In this document: positions 7,002-14,802 of the stretch, one piece after another
Numbering within the stretch: the first letter of the stretch is position 1
Layout: each line of letters begins with the position of its first letter
Assembly (NCBI GenBank): GCA_944385035.1
Contig: CALWVV010000003.1
Location: 124,001 to 188,000 of the forward strand
Origin: an uncultured Oscillospiraceae bacterium
GTDB lineage: Bacteria > Bacillota > Clostridia > Oscillospirales > Oscillospiraceae
Direction of reading: 5' to 3'
Length of the DNA stretch: 64,000 bases
Made by a program: the position numbers and the translations under genes
The notes under the pieces: generated by a model
What the model was told of the DNA's origin: nothing
What the model saw: the letters and a program-made list of their open reading frames with translations, nothing else
Databases searched by the model: none

Positions 7002-7478
7002 TCATTCATTCTCTTCGCCGTCCACCCATTGTTCGCCGGCCCGGTCAATGGCTTGTTTACTGACCAGCAATAATTTTGTTAGCCAGCCGGGCACCGGAGC
7101 TCCCATGTCCACGGCATTTTCTGTAATGCTGCCCAGTTCGCTGACCACATACCACACCAGCACCACCGGGCAAATTAAACACGGATAGTCAAAGGGCAGC
7201 GCAGCCGCAGGCAGCCGTTCCAGCAGCAGCGCCACCAGAATATCCGCTCCGGCCGCCACCAAAACCACCACAATCATTCCGGCCTTATGCCAAATGCCCT
7301 CTCTGGCTCTGGCACTGGACCAGTCCCCCTTTTTGGCTGCCGCCGCAGAACCGGTCGCATAATCCAGCAGCATAACGGCCACCCAGCCCACCACCAGCCA
7401 GCCCATCCAACCCCAAAGGCCGGTCAGCAGTCCGACAACGGCGGCAAATACCGCCTTCCAAGTTTCAATAGTCTCCAT
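7002..7478 (-). CDS. Phage holin family protein
   Basis: 158 residues of the Cph1/TcdE-type holin family (toxin secretion/phage lysis holin). Hydrophobic helices at about 8-40, 62-88 and 95-115, with the family feature DYATGSAAAAKKGDWSS after the first helix region. Holins permeabilise the membrane and release the endolysin to the wall. GAGGGGAG precedes the ATG. The stop overlaps the extended amidase frame by 4 nt, so the two are translationally coupled or tightly co-transcribed. The tail ends in an acidic VDGEENE. Confidence 0.88.
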   Translation of the reverse strand: METIETWKAVFAAVVGLLTGLWGWMGWLVVGWVAVMLLDYATGSAAAAKKGDWSSARAREGIWHKAGMIVVVLVAAGADILVALLLERLPAAALPFDYPCLICPVVLVWYVVSELGSITENAVDMGAPVPGWLTKLLLVSKQAIDRAGEQWVDGEENE

Positions 7479-7523
7479 TGTATTCTCCCCTCACATCTTT
7501 CATTTCCGGAAATTCTCCCCCTT

Positions 7524-8246
7524 TCAGGACGCCTCCCAGACTATCACCGATACATTCCCCTCATAGCCACTGGTCCCCGCACAGTGGAGCACCAGATTTC
7601 CATTGGAAGCAAGGGTGGCATAGGTCTCCCTGGCCGCCCATATATTCTGCCGATAGACACCGCCCACCAAAGCGGCCGCACGGCAGGTCACCACAGCGCC
7701 TGTCAGGGCACCGCTGAGAAAGGGATATGTAATCGTGCACTCTCCGCTGCCCGCAACCCACTGGGAAGAGACAAAGGAGGCGGTAAAGGAATGGACCTCT
7801 CCCACTTTTACCAGGGCAGTGTTAAACTCCTCCTCTGTGCCGGTATATCCCTTTTCCACCGCACTCTGATAGGCACTCTTTCCCTTCTCTCCCGCCGGAC
7901 CCTGGGGCCCCTGCGCTCCTTGTTCTCCCTGGAGTCCCCGTTCTCCTTGTATTCCCTGAGGCCCCGGTTCTCCCTGGATTCCCTGGGGACCCTGCTGGCC
8001 GGGTTCCCCCTGGGGGCCCTGCTGGCCGGGTTCCCCCTGGGGGCCCTGTTCACCTGGAGCTCCCTGGGGGCCCATCTCACCCCGAGCCCCCTGAGGTCCT
8101 GTGAGCTGACCGTTGTCATATTTTTCCTGAAAGCTTTCTCCGTCGGAAAACTTCACCCCATCGGCAGGCAGATTTTTGTTCTGGATCTTACCAATCGCCT
8201 CATCAATTTGTGCGCCGGTGAAGGCCCCGTTATATCCTTCCGCCAT
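7524..8246 (-). CDS. Collagen-like phage fibre protein
   Basis: 240 residues. The N-terminal about 45 residues ([18 protein letters not shown]) are typical of phage tail-associated proteins. Residues about 50-122 hold 24 uninterrupted Gly-X-Y triplets rich in GPQ and GEP, which fold as a collagen-like triple helix. The C-terminal about 115 residues are a beta-rich globular tip that probably trimerises or binds a receptor. Part of the repeat is an exact 27-bp DNA duplication (7991-8044), so length variation between strains is likely. Located between a hypothetical gene and the holin, as in clostridial prophages. Confidence 0.88.
   Translation of the reverse strand: MAEGYNGAFTGAQIDEAIGKIQNKNLPADGVKFSDGESFQEKYDNGQLTGPQGARGEMGPQGAPGEQGPQGEPGQQGPQGEPGQQGPQGIQGEPGPQGIQGERGLQGEQGAQGPQGPAGEKGKSAYQSAVEKGYTGTEEEFNTALVKVGEVHSFTASFVSSQWVAGSGECTITYPFLSGALTGAVVTCRAAALVGGVYRQNIWAARETYATLASNGNLVLHCAGTSGYEGNVSVIVWEAS
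7991..8044. repeat. 27-bp tandem duplication in the collagen-like gene
   Basis: Two adjacent identical 27-bp units (7991-8017 and 8018-8044) beginning CCTGCTGGCCGGGTTCC encode nine residues each (three Gly-X-Y triplets). Confidence 0.9.
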
Positions 8247-8250
8247 CGTT

Positions 8251-8625
8251 TCACTCCCTCATACACAAATAAACAGCTTGCTCCGCCGTCACATAAGCCC
8301 CTTCCTCCACCGGAATATAGGGGTGGTTGTCATTCCAGCTTCCATCCTCGCCCTGAGCAAACAGGGAAATGCGATACGCTCCATCTCCCCGGAGCAAGAA
8401 GTCGTCATAGATCTCGAAGGTCCGGGACGTATCGGCCGGAGTGTTGGAAAAGGAGGCCAACAGCACTCCCTTTCCCACACCGTATTCCTCTCCAGCCTTT
8501 GTCGCCCGGCATTCAAACGCCCGGCAGGGCTGATTGGACCGCACCGTGACGGTGATCCGGTCAAACCCCTCCACAGCGGACAGCCGCTCCCCCGTGGAAG
8601 AAAAAACGATCTCCGGTGCCGCCAT
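8251..8625 (-). CDS. Hypothetical phage protein
   Basis: 124 residues from the ATG at 8625, which overlaps the preceding stop as TGATG; a GTG three bases upstream is also possible. The chain is beta-rich without membrane segments ([39 protein letters not shown]) and probably forms an Ig-like or fibre-associated domain. It lies between the Ig-like gene and the collagen-like fibre gene in the same operon. No specific family recognised. Confidence 0.7.
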   Translation of the reverse strand: MAAPEIVFSSTGERLSAVEGFDRITVTVRSNQPCRAFECRATKAGEEYGVGKGVLLASFSNTPADTSRTFEIYDDFLLRGDGAYRISLFAQGEDGSWNDNHPYIPVEEGAYVTAEQAVYLCMRE

Positions 8626-9287
8626 CACACCACGCTCCAGACCCCGGATGCATTGCGCACAAACACTTTGATCACCTTGACCCCATCGCCTGGGCTTGCG
8701 CTCTCCAAATCTGTCCCGGTGATGGTCACCTGAATATTGGTGGCCGCGGGATAGCCTCCCGCCGCCCCGCTGGTATTGACCGAACCCCCATCTGTGGGAA
8801 TGGAGATCCCCGCATCCTGCTGGGCACTGGCGGCCGGGACGACACAGACCTTATATTCTTCAAAGGGCACATCCGCAGTAAAGTGGATGACCGCCTTGCT
8901 GAACCCATCCGTCTTGGAAATTTTGCTTCGATCGGGCCCGGTGATGGTCACCACAGGGACCTCCGTATTGAGGGTAATGGTATCGCTGACGGCGATGCTT
9001 TCATTTCCCACATCATCCCGCACCTTAAGATAAACCGTCTTCAGTCCGTCACCGCTGGTCAAATTGACACCTTTTGCGGCGGCAAACTTTTCCCAGCTGG
9101 CCTCTGCCTCCTCTTTGGCGGCGGCCACACCCCAAATTTTCATCTGGTACCCTGTGGGGTCCTCGTCACCCAAGGTAATATTCAGGGTCACCGCCGTAGA
9201 GCTGGCATACAGGGCCCCATCGTTGATGGACAAGGCGACCTGTGAAGGAACCGCCGTATCCAGGGTCAGATTAAAGTAACTTGCCAT
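8625..9287 (-). CDS. Ig-like-domain phage protein
   Basis: 220 residues from the ATG at 9287, preceded by AAAAGGAGAG; an upstream start at 9329 has no ribosome binding site and overlaps another gene more deeply. It contains a bacterial Ig-like pattern (ALYASSTAVTLNITLGDED, GLKTVYLKVRDDVGNES, SDTITLNTEVPVVTI), the tandem beta-sandwich arrangement found in phage tail and surface proteins that bind carbohydrates or cell surfaces. The C-terminal half is a second beta domain. It probably belongs to the tail tip or baseplate decoration, judging from neighbours only. Confidence 0.75.
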   Translation of the reverse strand: MASYFNLTLDTAVPSQVALSINDGALYASSTAVTLNITLGDEDPTGYQMKIWGVAAAKEEAEASWEKFAAAKGVNLTSGDGLKTVYLKVRDDVGNESIAVSDTITLNTEVPVVTITGPDRSKISKTDGFSKAVIHFTADVPFEEYKVCVVPAASAQQDAGISIPTDGGSVNTSGAAGGYPAATNIQVTITGTDLESASPGDGVKVIKVFVRNASGVWSVV

Positions 9288-9435
9288 CGTTTTCACTCTC
9301 CTTTTCTGTACAGAGTTCCAGGAACACATATCCCCCCGGTCTTACATAGATCGGTTCTTCCCCAAGGGCTGCACTCTTGATGCCCATTTCACCCAGCCGC
9401 AGCTGTTCCACGGCCTGCCCTGCGTAATGCAGCAT
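9271..9435 (-). CDS. Small phage protein (54 aa), overlaps next gene
   Basis: 54 residues (starts MLHYAGQAVEQLRLGEMGIK, ends NDGKLL). It starts 4 nt after the stop of the 192-residue gene and overlaps the start of the Ig-like gene by 17 nt in another frame, so the downstream Shine-Dalgarno lies inside it. Tight packing of this kind is typical of phage operons and supports it being real. Small acidic protein, no family recognised. Confidence 0.6.
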   Translation of the reverse strand: MLHYAGQAVEQLRLGEMGIKSAALGEEPIYVRPGGYVFLELCTEKESENDGKLL

Positions 9436-9439
9436 TCCC

Positions 9440-10018
9440 TCACCCCCGAATCAGATAGAGGGTATCCGGGTCCTTTTGGGGAAGAGCCTCATAGGCCTCC
9501 CGGTCCATCACCCGGATCGTCCCGACCTCTTGGGAGGTGATCCCGGCAGAAAAGGGAATGTCAGAGGGCTCATAGGCCTCCCGGTCCACATTCCACACCA
9601 GCCACACTCCATCCCCCGCCTTAGGCGGGTGCTGGTTGAGGGCAGTGAGACGCCGCTCCATCTGTTGAAATTCGGACGGCAGCACAGGTGGAAATTCATG
9701 CGTGGCATTGATGCTGTGGTACACCATAGCAAGAAAAACATTGCTGTGCTTTACCACCTCTCCATTGGTTCCGCGGATCTGCAAAAAATAATATCCGTCC
9801 GCTCCCAGCATCTCAGCGGTCAGCTGAGCCGAAAACAAATCTCCCTCTCTTTGCAGCTGGATCACATTTTTCTTCCCCTCCCGCTCCACATCCACCTTCA
9901 GGTCCCAGCCCTCCGGCAGAGGTGCAGACAGTTGGATGCAGGCTGCCAAATGGTCACCTTCAAAGCCCAGGGAATAATGATCCGGAGCACGGACGATCCA
10001 GTCCTCCATATAAAGCAT
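9440..10018 (-). CDS. Hypothetical phage structural protein
   Basis: 192 residues. The ATG at 10018 is preferred because AAGGAG lies 8 nt upstream, while the GTG at 10027 touches that site. No membrane segments. An N-terminal beta-rich domain (SLGFEGDHLAACIQLSAPL; DGYYFLQIRGTNGEVVKHS) is followed by a linker helix (SEFQQMERRLTALNQHP) and a C-terminal tail (AYEALPQKDPDTLYLIRG) of a kind often seen at the ends of phage baseplate or fibre components. Role inferred only from position upstream of fibre and lysis genes. Confidence 0.7.
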   Translation of the reverse strand: MLYMEDWIVRAPDHYSLGFEGDHLAACIQLSAPLPEGWDLKVDVEREGKKNVIQLQREGDLFSAQLTAEMLGADGYYFLQIRGTNGEVVKHSNVFLAMVYHSINATHEFPPVLPSEFQQMERRLTALNQHPPKAGDGVWLVWNVDREAYEPSDIPFSAGITSQEVGTIRVMDREAYEALPQKDPDTLYLIRG

Positions 10019-10048
10019 CCATTTCACTCCTTATTTCCCATTTTATAG

Positions 10049-10079
10049 AAAGGCGGTTCCCTTGCCGGGAACCGCCTTT
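10049..10079. terminator. Hairpin between phage genes
   Basis: AAAGGCGGTTCC (10049-10060) and GGAACCGCCTTT (10068-10079) form a perfect stem between the 108-residue gene and the downstream phage operon. The T tract on the minus strand is weak, so partial termination is likely. Confidence 0.6.
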
Positions 10080-10086
10080 CCTGCCG

Positions 10087-10413
10087 TCACTGCTGGGAGC
10101 CCTGGTCCTGTGCTTCTTCCGCGGCCTTCTCCGCCTCCTCCTGTTCCACTTCCTCCTGCTGGATGGCATGCTCCATGTCCTCCACCAGGCCCATGGCATA
10201 GGCCAGATAGAAGCGCTTCTCATCGGGATAGGCCTTAGCCAGTGCCTTGCCATGGGCGCCGGTAAACAGGCGCATGGCTCCGCTCTCCTCCTTGGAGATC
10301 TCAGGGTGCTCCTGCAGGAACATGGCCATACCTACGGTGGCCAGATCGGGGGCGTCATTTTTCTCGGTGCACTGATACAGGGCATAGAGATGGTTGGGAT
10401 TTACGACGTACAT
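10087..10413 (-). CDS. Hypothetical protein with acidic coiled-coil tail
   Basis: 108 residues from the ATG at 10413, preceded by GAGAGGAG; the frame is open further upstream but lacks a start signal. Mostly helical (LYALYQCTEKNDAPDLATVG, RFYLAYAMGLVEDMEHA), ending in a Glu/Gln-rich helix (QEEVEQEEAEKAAEEAQ) likely to form a coiled coil. First gene of the phage-derived minus-strand run, separated from the rest by a hairpin. I do not recognise it; small phage tail-assembly or regulatory proteins can look like this. Confidence 0.65.
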   Translation of the reverse strand: MYVVNPNHLYALYQCTEKNDAPDLATVGMAMFLQEHPEISKEESGAMRLFTGAHGKALAKAYPDEKRFYLAYAMGLVEDMEHAIQQEEVEQEEAEKAAEEAQDQGSQQ

Positions 10414-10571
10414 ATTGTGTCTCCTCTCATAAAATTTTGTTATGGTCCTTTCGGCGTTCTTCTCCGCTCCGACTTCTGCCGGAAATTTGCTGATCGTCAG
10501 CAGGGCGCTTTCTGGAAACCATCCTTCATATTGGGTGGAACTGCCCCCAGTGTTGTACGATCGCGTGCAAC
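10414..10571. other. Intergenic stretch with a 15-bp palindrome
   Basis: About 160 bp between the HAD terminator and the first phage gene. TGCTGATCGTCAGCA (10488-10502) is a perfect palindrome apart from its central base and might be an operator for the phage run. No clear -35/-10 pair found. Confidence 0.35.
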
Positions 10572-10611
10572 CAAAAACGGCCGGCATCCACTTTTTGTGG
10601 ATGCCGGCCGT
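10572..10611 (-). terminator. Rho-independent terminator of the thiT-HAD transcript
   Basis: A 14-bp perfect stem CGGCCGGCATCCAC/GTGGATGCCGGCCG (10578-10610) followed on the minus strand by TTTTTGG, directly after the HAD stop codon. Confidence 0.9.
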
Positions 10612-10623
10612 CGAGCCAGTCAT

Positions 10624-11430
10624 TTAATAGAGCTTGTCCAGCACTTCTACGATATCACCAATTACCCCATCGTTGCAGTGGCACAGTATCCGGGCCCCCC
10701 AATCCTTGACCTCCTGGGCACAGTTGGCCGGAGCAAAGGGTATGGCCGACTTTTCCAGCATGGGAATGTCATTCTGGTTGTCCCCCACACAATAGACGTG
10801 CTCCGGACGTACCCCTAAGATCTGGGCCAGCCGGGCGACCATTCCCCCTTTGGTACTTCCCTTACGGGTGATCTCCAAATAGCGGGGGTTGGAGAAAATC
10901 GCCTCATAGCGGTCTGCCCACCGGCTCAGCAGGCGCTCTCTCGCATTTACCAGAACCTCGTGCTCCTGGTGGAACAGCGCCTTGACCCATGGGGTGGGCA
11001 TCGCATGGACGGGACAGATGGTGTAGTCACAGGCCACTTTTTTCATGTGCGCCATGGTAATCTCATTGGGGTTCCAGATGTAGATATCTTCTCCATGGTA
11101 GGCCTCAAGGGACAGGGAGGGAAATTCTCCCATCAGCGCCCCCAAATCCGCCGGGGCCCGCTGGTCCAGCAGCGTCTGCTCCACCATTTCATCTTTCTGA
11201 AAGTCATAGATAGCCGCCCCATTGGACAGTACAGCCGGGGCATTCATCGGCACCATGGGGGCATAGGGTGCAAAGGTCCGGTGGGCACGCCCGGTGGCTA
11301 CGGTAAAAAAACCGCCCTGGTGGATAAAATACCGGATGGCCTCTAGATTACGCTCTGGAATATGGAATGTAAGGTCATACAAGGTGTCATCAAAATCACT
11401 GGCCAACAACAGACCGTCAAACTTTCCCAT
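10624..11430 (-). CDS. HAD-superfamily hydrolase, Cof type
   Basis: 268 residues from the ATG at 11430 (AGAGGA upstream; matches the usual start just before the first motif). HAD motif I SDFDDTLYD supplies the nucleophilic and acid/base aspartates, motif III is the Lys region of RKGSTKGGM, motif IV is GDNQNDIPML. A Cof-type (C2) cap lies between them. These enzymes dephosphorylate sugar phosphates, nucleotides or cofactors such as pyridoxal and thiamine phosphates. It follows thiT by 34 nt with no terminator between, so it is likely on the TPP-riboswitch transcript and could act on a thiamine-related phosphate (inference). Confidence 0.88.
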   Translation of the reverse strand: MGKFDGLLLASDFDDTLYDLTFHIPERNLEAIRYFIHQGGFFTVATGRAHRTFAPYAPMVPMNAPAVLSNGAAIYDFQKDEMVEQTLLDQRAPADLGALMGEFPSLSLEAYHGEDIYIWNPNEITMAHMKKVACDYTICPVHAMPTPWVKALFHQEHEVLVNARERLLSRWADRYEAIFSNPRYLEITRKGSTKGGMVARLAQILGVRPEHVYCVGDNQNDIPMLEKSAIPFAPANCAQEVKDWGARILCHCNDGVIGDIVEVLDKLY

Positions 11431-11464
11431 GGGGTCCTCTCTTTCCGTCCCCACAGGGACTTGT

Positions 11465-12052
11465 TCAGCGGAGATCTTCCGCCATCAAATACCAACGCAT
11501 CCGGCTGTTGCCCATGAGCAGGGCATAGACGGCCATGCACAAGGCCCAGTCCAGCACCATATAGAAGCCGTTATACAGCAGGGAATAAAACCAGGGGGAC
11601 GTCATGGTCAGCCCAAAGAACGTCTCGGGCATATACTCTGCCCAGATGGTAGCGCCCACTACATAGTGCACCAGGAAACGGGCCGCACAGCCCACGGTGG
11701 CGCCGGCATAGATGCTCCACTTCTTCCCGCGGAACAGCCCGGCCACACCCAGGACCATATAAGCGATCACATAGTCGCCCAAAATGGACTGCCAGCCGAT
11801 GGCAATACCGCCGGCCGCCATAAACTGGAGCACCCCCAGCACAAAGCCGGCCAGCAGGCCCCAGCCAGCGCCCCAACGGCAGGTAAACAGGAAAAAGGGA
11901 ACCATGCACAGGGAGACCGTCCCACCCCAGGGCATCTTCCAAAGGGGAACCAGGTCCACGATCTGGCACAGGGCCACCAACAGGGCCCCCTCACACAGCA
12001 TTCGGAGCAGGTAATGGGTTCTTACCGCCGCATTGGTTCTTGTCGCATTCAT
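11465..12052 (-). CDS. thiT: Thiamine transporter, ECF S component ThiT
   Basis: 195 residues from the ATG at 12052 (GGAGGC upstream). About six transmembrane helices. ThiT-like features: conserved residues in the helix around GAGWGLLAGFVLGVLQFM, and the aromatic region WQSILGDYVIAYMVLG plus ARFLVHYVVGATIWAEYMP. ThiT binds thiamine with high affinity and docks on the shared EcfT-EcfA-EcfA' module, which must be encoded elsewhere. A complete TPP riboswitch with a downstream hairpin precedes the gene, so uptake should be shut off when thiamine diphosphate is plentiful. Confidence 0.93.
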   Translation of the reverse strand: MNATRTNAAVRTHYLLRMLCEGALLVALCQIVDLVPLWKMPWGGTVSLCMVPFFLFTCRWGAGWGLLAGFVLGVLQFMAAGGIAIGWQSILGDYVIAYMVLGVAGLFRGKKWSIYAGATVGCAARFLVHYVVGATIWAEYMPETFFGLTMTSPWFYSLLYNGFYMVLDWALCMAVYALLMGNSRMRWYLMAEDLR

Positions 12053-12077
12053 CTCAATTGCCTCCAAAAAGTAAGAT

Positions 12078-12109
12078 ACCGCAGTACATCCGGACGGGTG
12101 TAGTGCGGT
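12078..12109 (-). promoter_or_regulatory. Expression-platform hairpin between TPP aptamer and thiT
   Basis: ACCGCA (12078-12083) pairs with TGCGGT (12104-12109), extended inward by GTACA/TGTAG. On the RNA it is followed by a U-rich stretch running into the thiT Shine-Dalgarno, so it could end transcription or mask initiation. Confidence 0.6.
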
Positions 12110-12137
12110 CTTTCGGGAGACAAAAACAATCTCTCTT

Positions 12138-12238
12138 CCACTTCCTACGCCGGCATTACCCGGATCAGGTTCTAGGGACCGGAGGCAGTATGCTAGCCTC
12201 TGCATCTCAGCCGGGAGCAAACTCCCAGCGCCCCTGTG
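12138..12238 (-). ncRNA. TPP riboswitch (THI element)
   Basis: On the minus strand the conserved thi-box parts occur in order: a closing stem beginning CAGGGGCGCTGG, CTGAGATGC, a variable arm, then AACCTGATCCGGGTAATGCC and GGCGTAGGAAG. It binds thiamine diphosphate and controls thiT and probably the HAD gene. A promoter lies about 30 bp upstream. Confidence 0.95.
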
Positions 12239-12263
12239 TTCGATTGTGCTGCGGTTCGGGTCT

Positions 12264-12292
12264 ATTTTATCCACGTCCCCGTCCTTTGTCAA
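12264..12292 (-). promoter_or_regulatory. Promoter of the TPP riboswitch-thiT transcript
   Basis: TTGACA (12292-12287), 17-bp spacer, TAAAAT (12269-12264) on the minus strand. Confidence 0.8.
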
Positions 12293-12320
12293 GGAATTTT
12301 CCCACCCGGTCCCCAGTCAG

Positions 12321-12349
12321 TTGACAAAGGGCGGCCCCTCCCCTATACT
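12321..12349 (+). promoter_or_regulatory. Promoter of ylmH
   Basis: TTGACA (12321-12326), 17-bp spacer, TATACT (12344-12349), about 30 bp before the GTG start. Confidence 0.85.
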
Positions 12350-12378
12350 GAACGTTAAGAGACAAGGAGGGAACGGAT

Positions 12379-13179
12379 GTGACCAAAAAGGAGCTGCTGG
12401 ACCGCTGCGCCCGCAATGGGGAAGAGCGTATCCTGCTGGGACGTACGCTGGACAAGCTGGAGCTGGCCCAGCAGCGGGGCATCCCGGCCCACACCCCATT
12501 TCTCTCCCCTGGGGAACAGGCCTCTGTGACCGACCTGCTTGCCGCTTGGGGACGGCCCCGTCATCTTTTTTGGGGCGGCTACCCGGATGGGGAGCGCCGG
12601 ATCTGCGCGTTTCTCCCCGACTGGCAGGAGCCGGAGGACTTCCTGTCTGATCCAGAGGGCCCCCTCTCCGCCCTGGAGGCCAAATTCCCCTCCAGCGCCA
12701 GCCTAAGCCATCGGGATATTTTGGGCTCGCTTATGGGCCTTGGCATGACACGGGAAAAGCTGGGCGATATTCTCTTCCCCGCCCCCGGACTTTGCCAGGT
12801 AGTGGCCCTCACAGAGGCTATGCCCATTCTCCTGTCCCAGTGGGAGGGGGCCGGCCGGTGGAAGGTCAGTCTGACGCCTATTCCCCTCAGCCAGCTCTCT
12901 CCAAAGCCCGCTCAGGTCAAGACCATCCGTGATACCGTTGCCACCCCCAGGCTGGACGCGGTCGTCGCCGCGGGCTTCTCGCTGTCCAGGTCCAAAGCCT
13001 CCGCCCTTATCTCCGCCGGCAAGGTTGCCCTCAACCACCGGGAGTGTCTGAAGGGGGACAAGCTTGTGGAAGAGGGCGATGTGCTCACCTGTCGCGGACT
13101 TGGAAAATGTGTGGTCCAGGAGGTCCCCGGTCAATCTCGAAAGGGCCGCACCATGTTGGTTTTAGAGCGATATATTTAG
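12379..13179 (+). CDS. ylmH: YlmH-type S4-domain RNA-binding protein
   Basis: 266 residues starting at GTG 12379 behind AAGGAGGG. The N-terminal about 180 residues match the YlmH/PCC domain (PFLSPGEQASVTDLLA, SLSHRDILGSLMGLGMTREKLGDI), and residues about 190-250 are an S4 RNA-binding domain (RLDAVVAAGFSLSRSKASAL, GKVALNHRECLKGDKLVEEGD). YlmH proteins bind ribosomal RNA/tRNA, have been linked to division in Gram-positives and act in ribosome-associated quality control alongside RqcP. The gene stands alone here rather than in the ylm-divIVA cluster. Confidence 0.92.
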   Translation: MTKKELLDRCARNGEERILLGRTLDKLELAQQRGIPAHTPFLSPGEQASVTDLLAAWGRPRHLFWGGYPDGERRICAFLPDWQEPEDFLSDPEGPLSALEAKFPSSASLSHRDILGSLMGLGMTREKLGDILFPAPGLCQVVALTEAMPILLSQWEGAGRWKVSLTPIPLSQLSPKPAQVKTIRDTVATPRLDAVVAAGFSLSRSKASALISAGKVALNHRECLKGDKLVEEGDVLTCRGLGKCVVQEVPGQSRKGRTMLVLERYI

Positions 13180-13257
13180 AAATTTGACCGTCAGATCTAC
13201 CCCTGAACCCAGCGGAGCTTATAACTTCCGCCGGGTCATATATAAGGAGGAAACCGG

Positions 13258-13488
13258 ATGATCACCCAGGAAAAAATCAACCGCATCAACGCCCTGGCCA
13301 AAAAGGCCAAAACGCCCGAAGGCCTGACGCCGGAAGAGCAGGCCGAGCGCAGCGCTCTTCGCCGGGAATACATTGACGCCTTCAAGCAGAGCCTTACTGC
13401 CCAGCTGGACAACACCTATATTCAGTATCCCGACGGCACCAAAAAGAAGCTGGCCTTTAAGGAAGATCCTTCGGACGGAATGTCCTGA
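13258..13488 (+). CDS. DUF896 (YnzC-like) protein
   Basis: 76 residues behind AAGGAGG. Matches the DUF896 pattern: ITQEKINRINALAKKAK, GLTPEEQAERSALRREYID, then a basic KKKL. The fold is a helical hairpin; in Bacillus the family includes an SOS-associated member, but the function is unknown. It follows ylmH after about 80 bp. Confidence 0.9.
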   Translation: MITQEKINRINALAKKAKTPEGLTPEEQAERSALRREYIDAFKQSLTAQLDNTYIQYPDGTKKKLAFKEDPSDGMS

Positions 13489-13603
13489 TTTTTTTACACA
13501 AATCGCCGTATTGACAACCTTTTTCCTTTCTGAGATAATGAGTCGGCAAATGATTTTAGATTATGCGGGAGTTCCCGCTCCATAAATGAGGAGGCCTTTA
13601 CTT

Positions 13604-14467
13604 ATGGCTCGTATCAAATTCTCCACCGACTCCGCCGCGGATTTACCCGCCCAGCTTCGGGATGAGCTTTCGATCCAGGTGCTCCCCTTTCCCATTGCCA
13701 TGGGAGACGAGGAATATGAGGACGGCGTAGACTTTACCCCCGACGAGTTTTTTGATATGCTCCTGTCCGCCCCCCAGATTCCCACCCATGCCCAACTCAA
13801 TGCCTACATCTTTACCGAGTGCTTTGAGAATGCCTGGTCGGAAGGTTATACCGATCTGATTCACGTCTCCATTAACTCCAAGGGTTCTGCTACGTTCAGC
13901 AATGCCCTTCAGGCCCGTGACGACTTCTATCAGCATCACCCCGATGCCAAGGAGACCTTCCATATCCACCTCATCGACTCCAAAACCTACACCATGGCCT
14001 ACGGCTGGGCAGTGGCCCAGGGTGTGAACATGGCCGCTGCCGGAAAAGAGGCCGAGGAGATCGTCGCCTACATTCAGGACTGGCTGGACCATGCGCGCGT
14101 CGTCTTTGCGCCGCTGGATCTGCGCTTTGCCAAAAAATCCGGCCGCATCTCCGCCGCCGCCGCCTTTATGGGAGAGGCCTTGGGGCTCAAGCCCATTATG
14201 ACCTTTGTGGATGGGGAATCCAAAATTCTCTCCAAAGTTCGCGGAGAAAAGAATGTGATCTCCACCATTGTGGATATGTGCCGGAAGGAGCGCCAGAGCG
14301 GTACTCCCTATCTTTTGATTCGGGGCAACAATCACGAGCAGTCCGCCCGCCTGCGGGAGGCCTGCCAGGCCGCTCTGGGTGAGCCGACCGCCCTGGAATA
14401 TCCCATCGGCGGTGTGGTAGCCATCAATGCCGGTCCTAATCTGGTGGGTATCGTCTACCGCGCGTAA
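13604..14467 (+). CDS. DegV family fatty-acid-binding protein
   Basis: 287 residues from the ATG at 13604 (GAGGAGG upstream); an ATG at 13586 precedes that site and is unlikely. Typical DegV signatures: FSTDSAADLP at the start, SINSKGSATFSNA in the middle and DSKTYTMAYGWAV. In Firmicutes, DegV/FakB proteins bind a fatty acid and present it to the FakA kinase for phosphorylation before phospholipid synthesis. No fakA gene is adjacent, so the binding partner is elsewhere. Confidence 0.92.
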   Translation: MARIKFSTDSAADLPAQLRDELSIQVLPFPIAMGDEEYEDGVDFTPDEFFDMLLSAPQIPTHAQLNAYIFTECFENAWSEGYTDLIHVSINSKGSATFSNALQARDDFYQHHPDAKETFHIHLIDSKTYTMAYGWAVAQGVNMAAAGKEAEEIVAYIQDWLDHARVVFAPLDLRFAKKSGRISAAAAFMGEALGLKPIMTFVDGESKILSKVRGEKNVISTIVDMCRKERQSGTPYLLIRGNNHEQSARLREACQAALGEPTALEYPIGGVVAINAGPNLVGIVYRA

Positions 14468-14802
14468 CGTGGACATTCGTTTACGCGTCGGCCCTTGCCA
14501 TTGAATGGGTCCCATCCAAACGAACAATCCCCCTTGATGTAAGAACGCAGTCCTGCATCAGGGGGATTGCTGTTTGCAAAAGAGCACGCACACGTCTCAA
14601 AGCACCGGACCTTACGTTGTCAGGAAAAAAGAAACAGATAAGCCCATGCGTCAAGCAGCTCTCCACTTCATTCCAGTTAAGAAAGCGTTAAACAATCCCT
14701 GCCCCCCCTTCCATTTCCGCTAAAAAAAGATTAAGCTAGCCTTGACAATTCCCACCGCGCCCCACAGGAGGACGTGGGAGAGCATCAAAGGGGGCAAACG
14801 AA
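14468..14802. other. Non-coding region with a terminator-like hairpin
   Basis: 335 bp. CAATCCCCC(T)TGATG (14525-14539) pairs with CATCAGGGGGATTG (14556-14569), a probable degV terminator with a poor T tract. A TTGACA at 14742 has no matching -10. The permease Shine-Dalgarno AAAGGGGGC lies at its right end. Nothing else seen. Confidence 0.5.

Noticed and set aside
12053-12292. 80-residue N-terminal extension of ThiT
   Set aside because: It would be the translated TPP riboswitch; the aptamer and a good ribosome binding site before the ATG at 12052 show it is leader RNA.
14742-14770. TTGACA upstream of the SLC13-like permease as its promoter
   Set aside because: No acceptable -10 at 16-18 bp; the sequence there is CACAGGAGGA.
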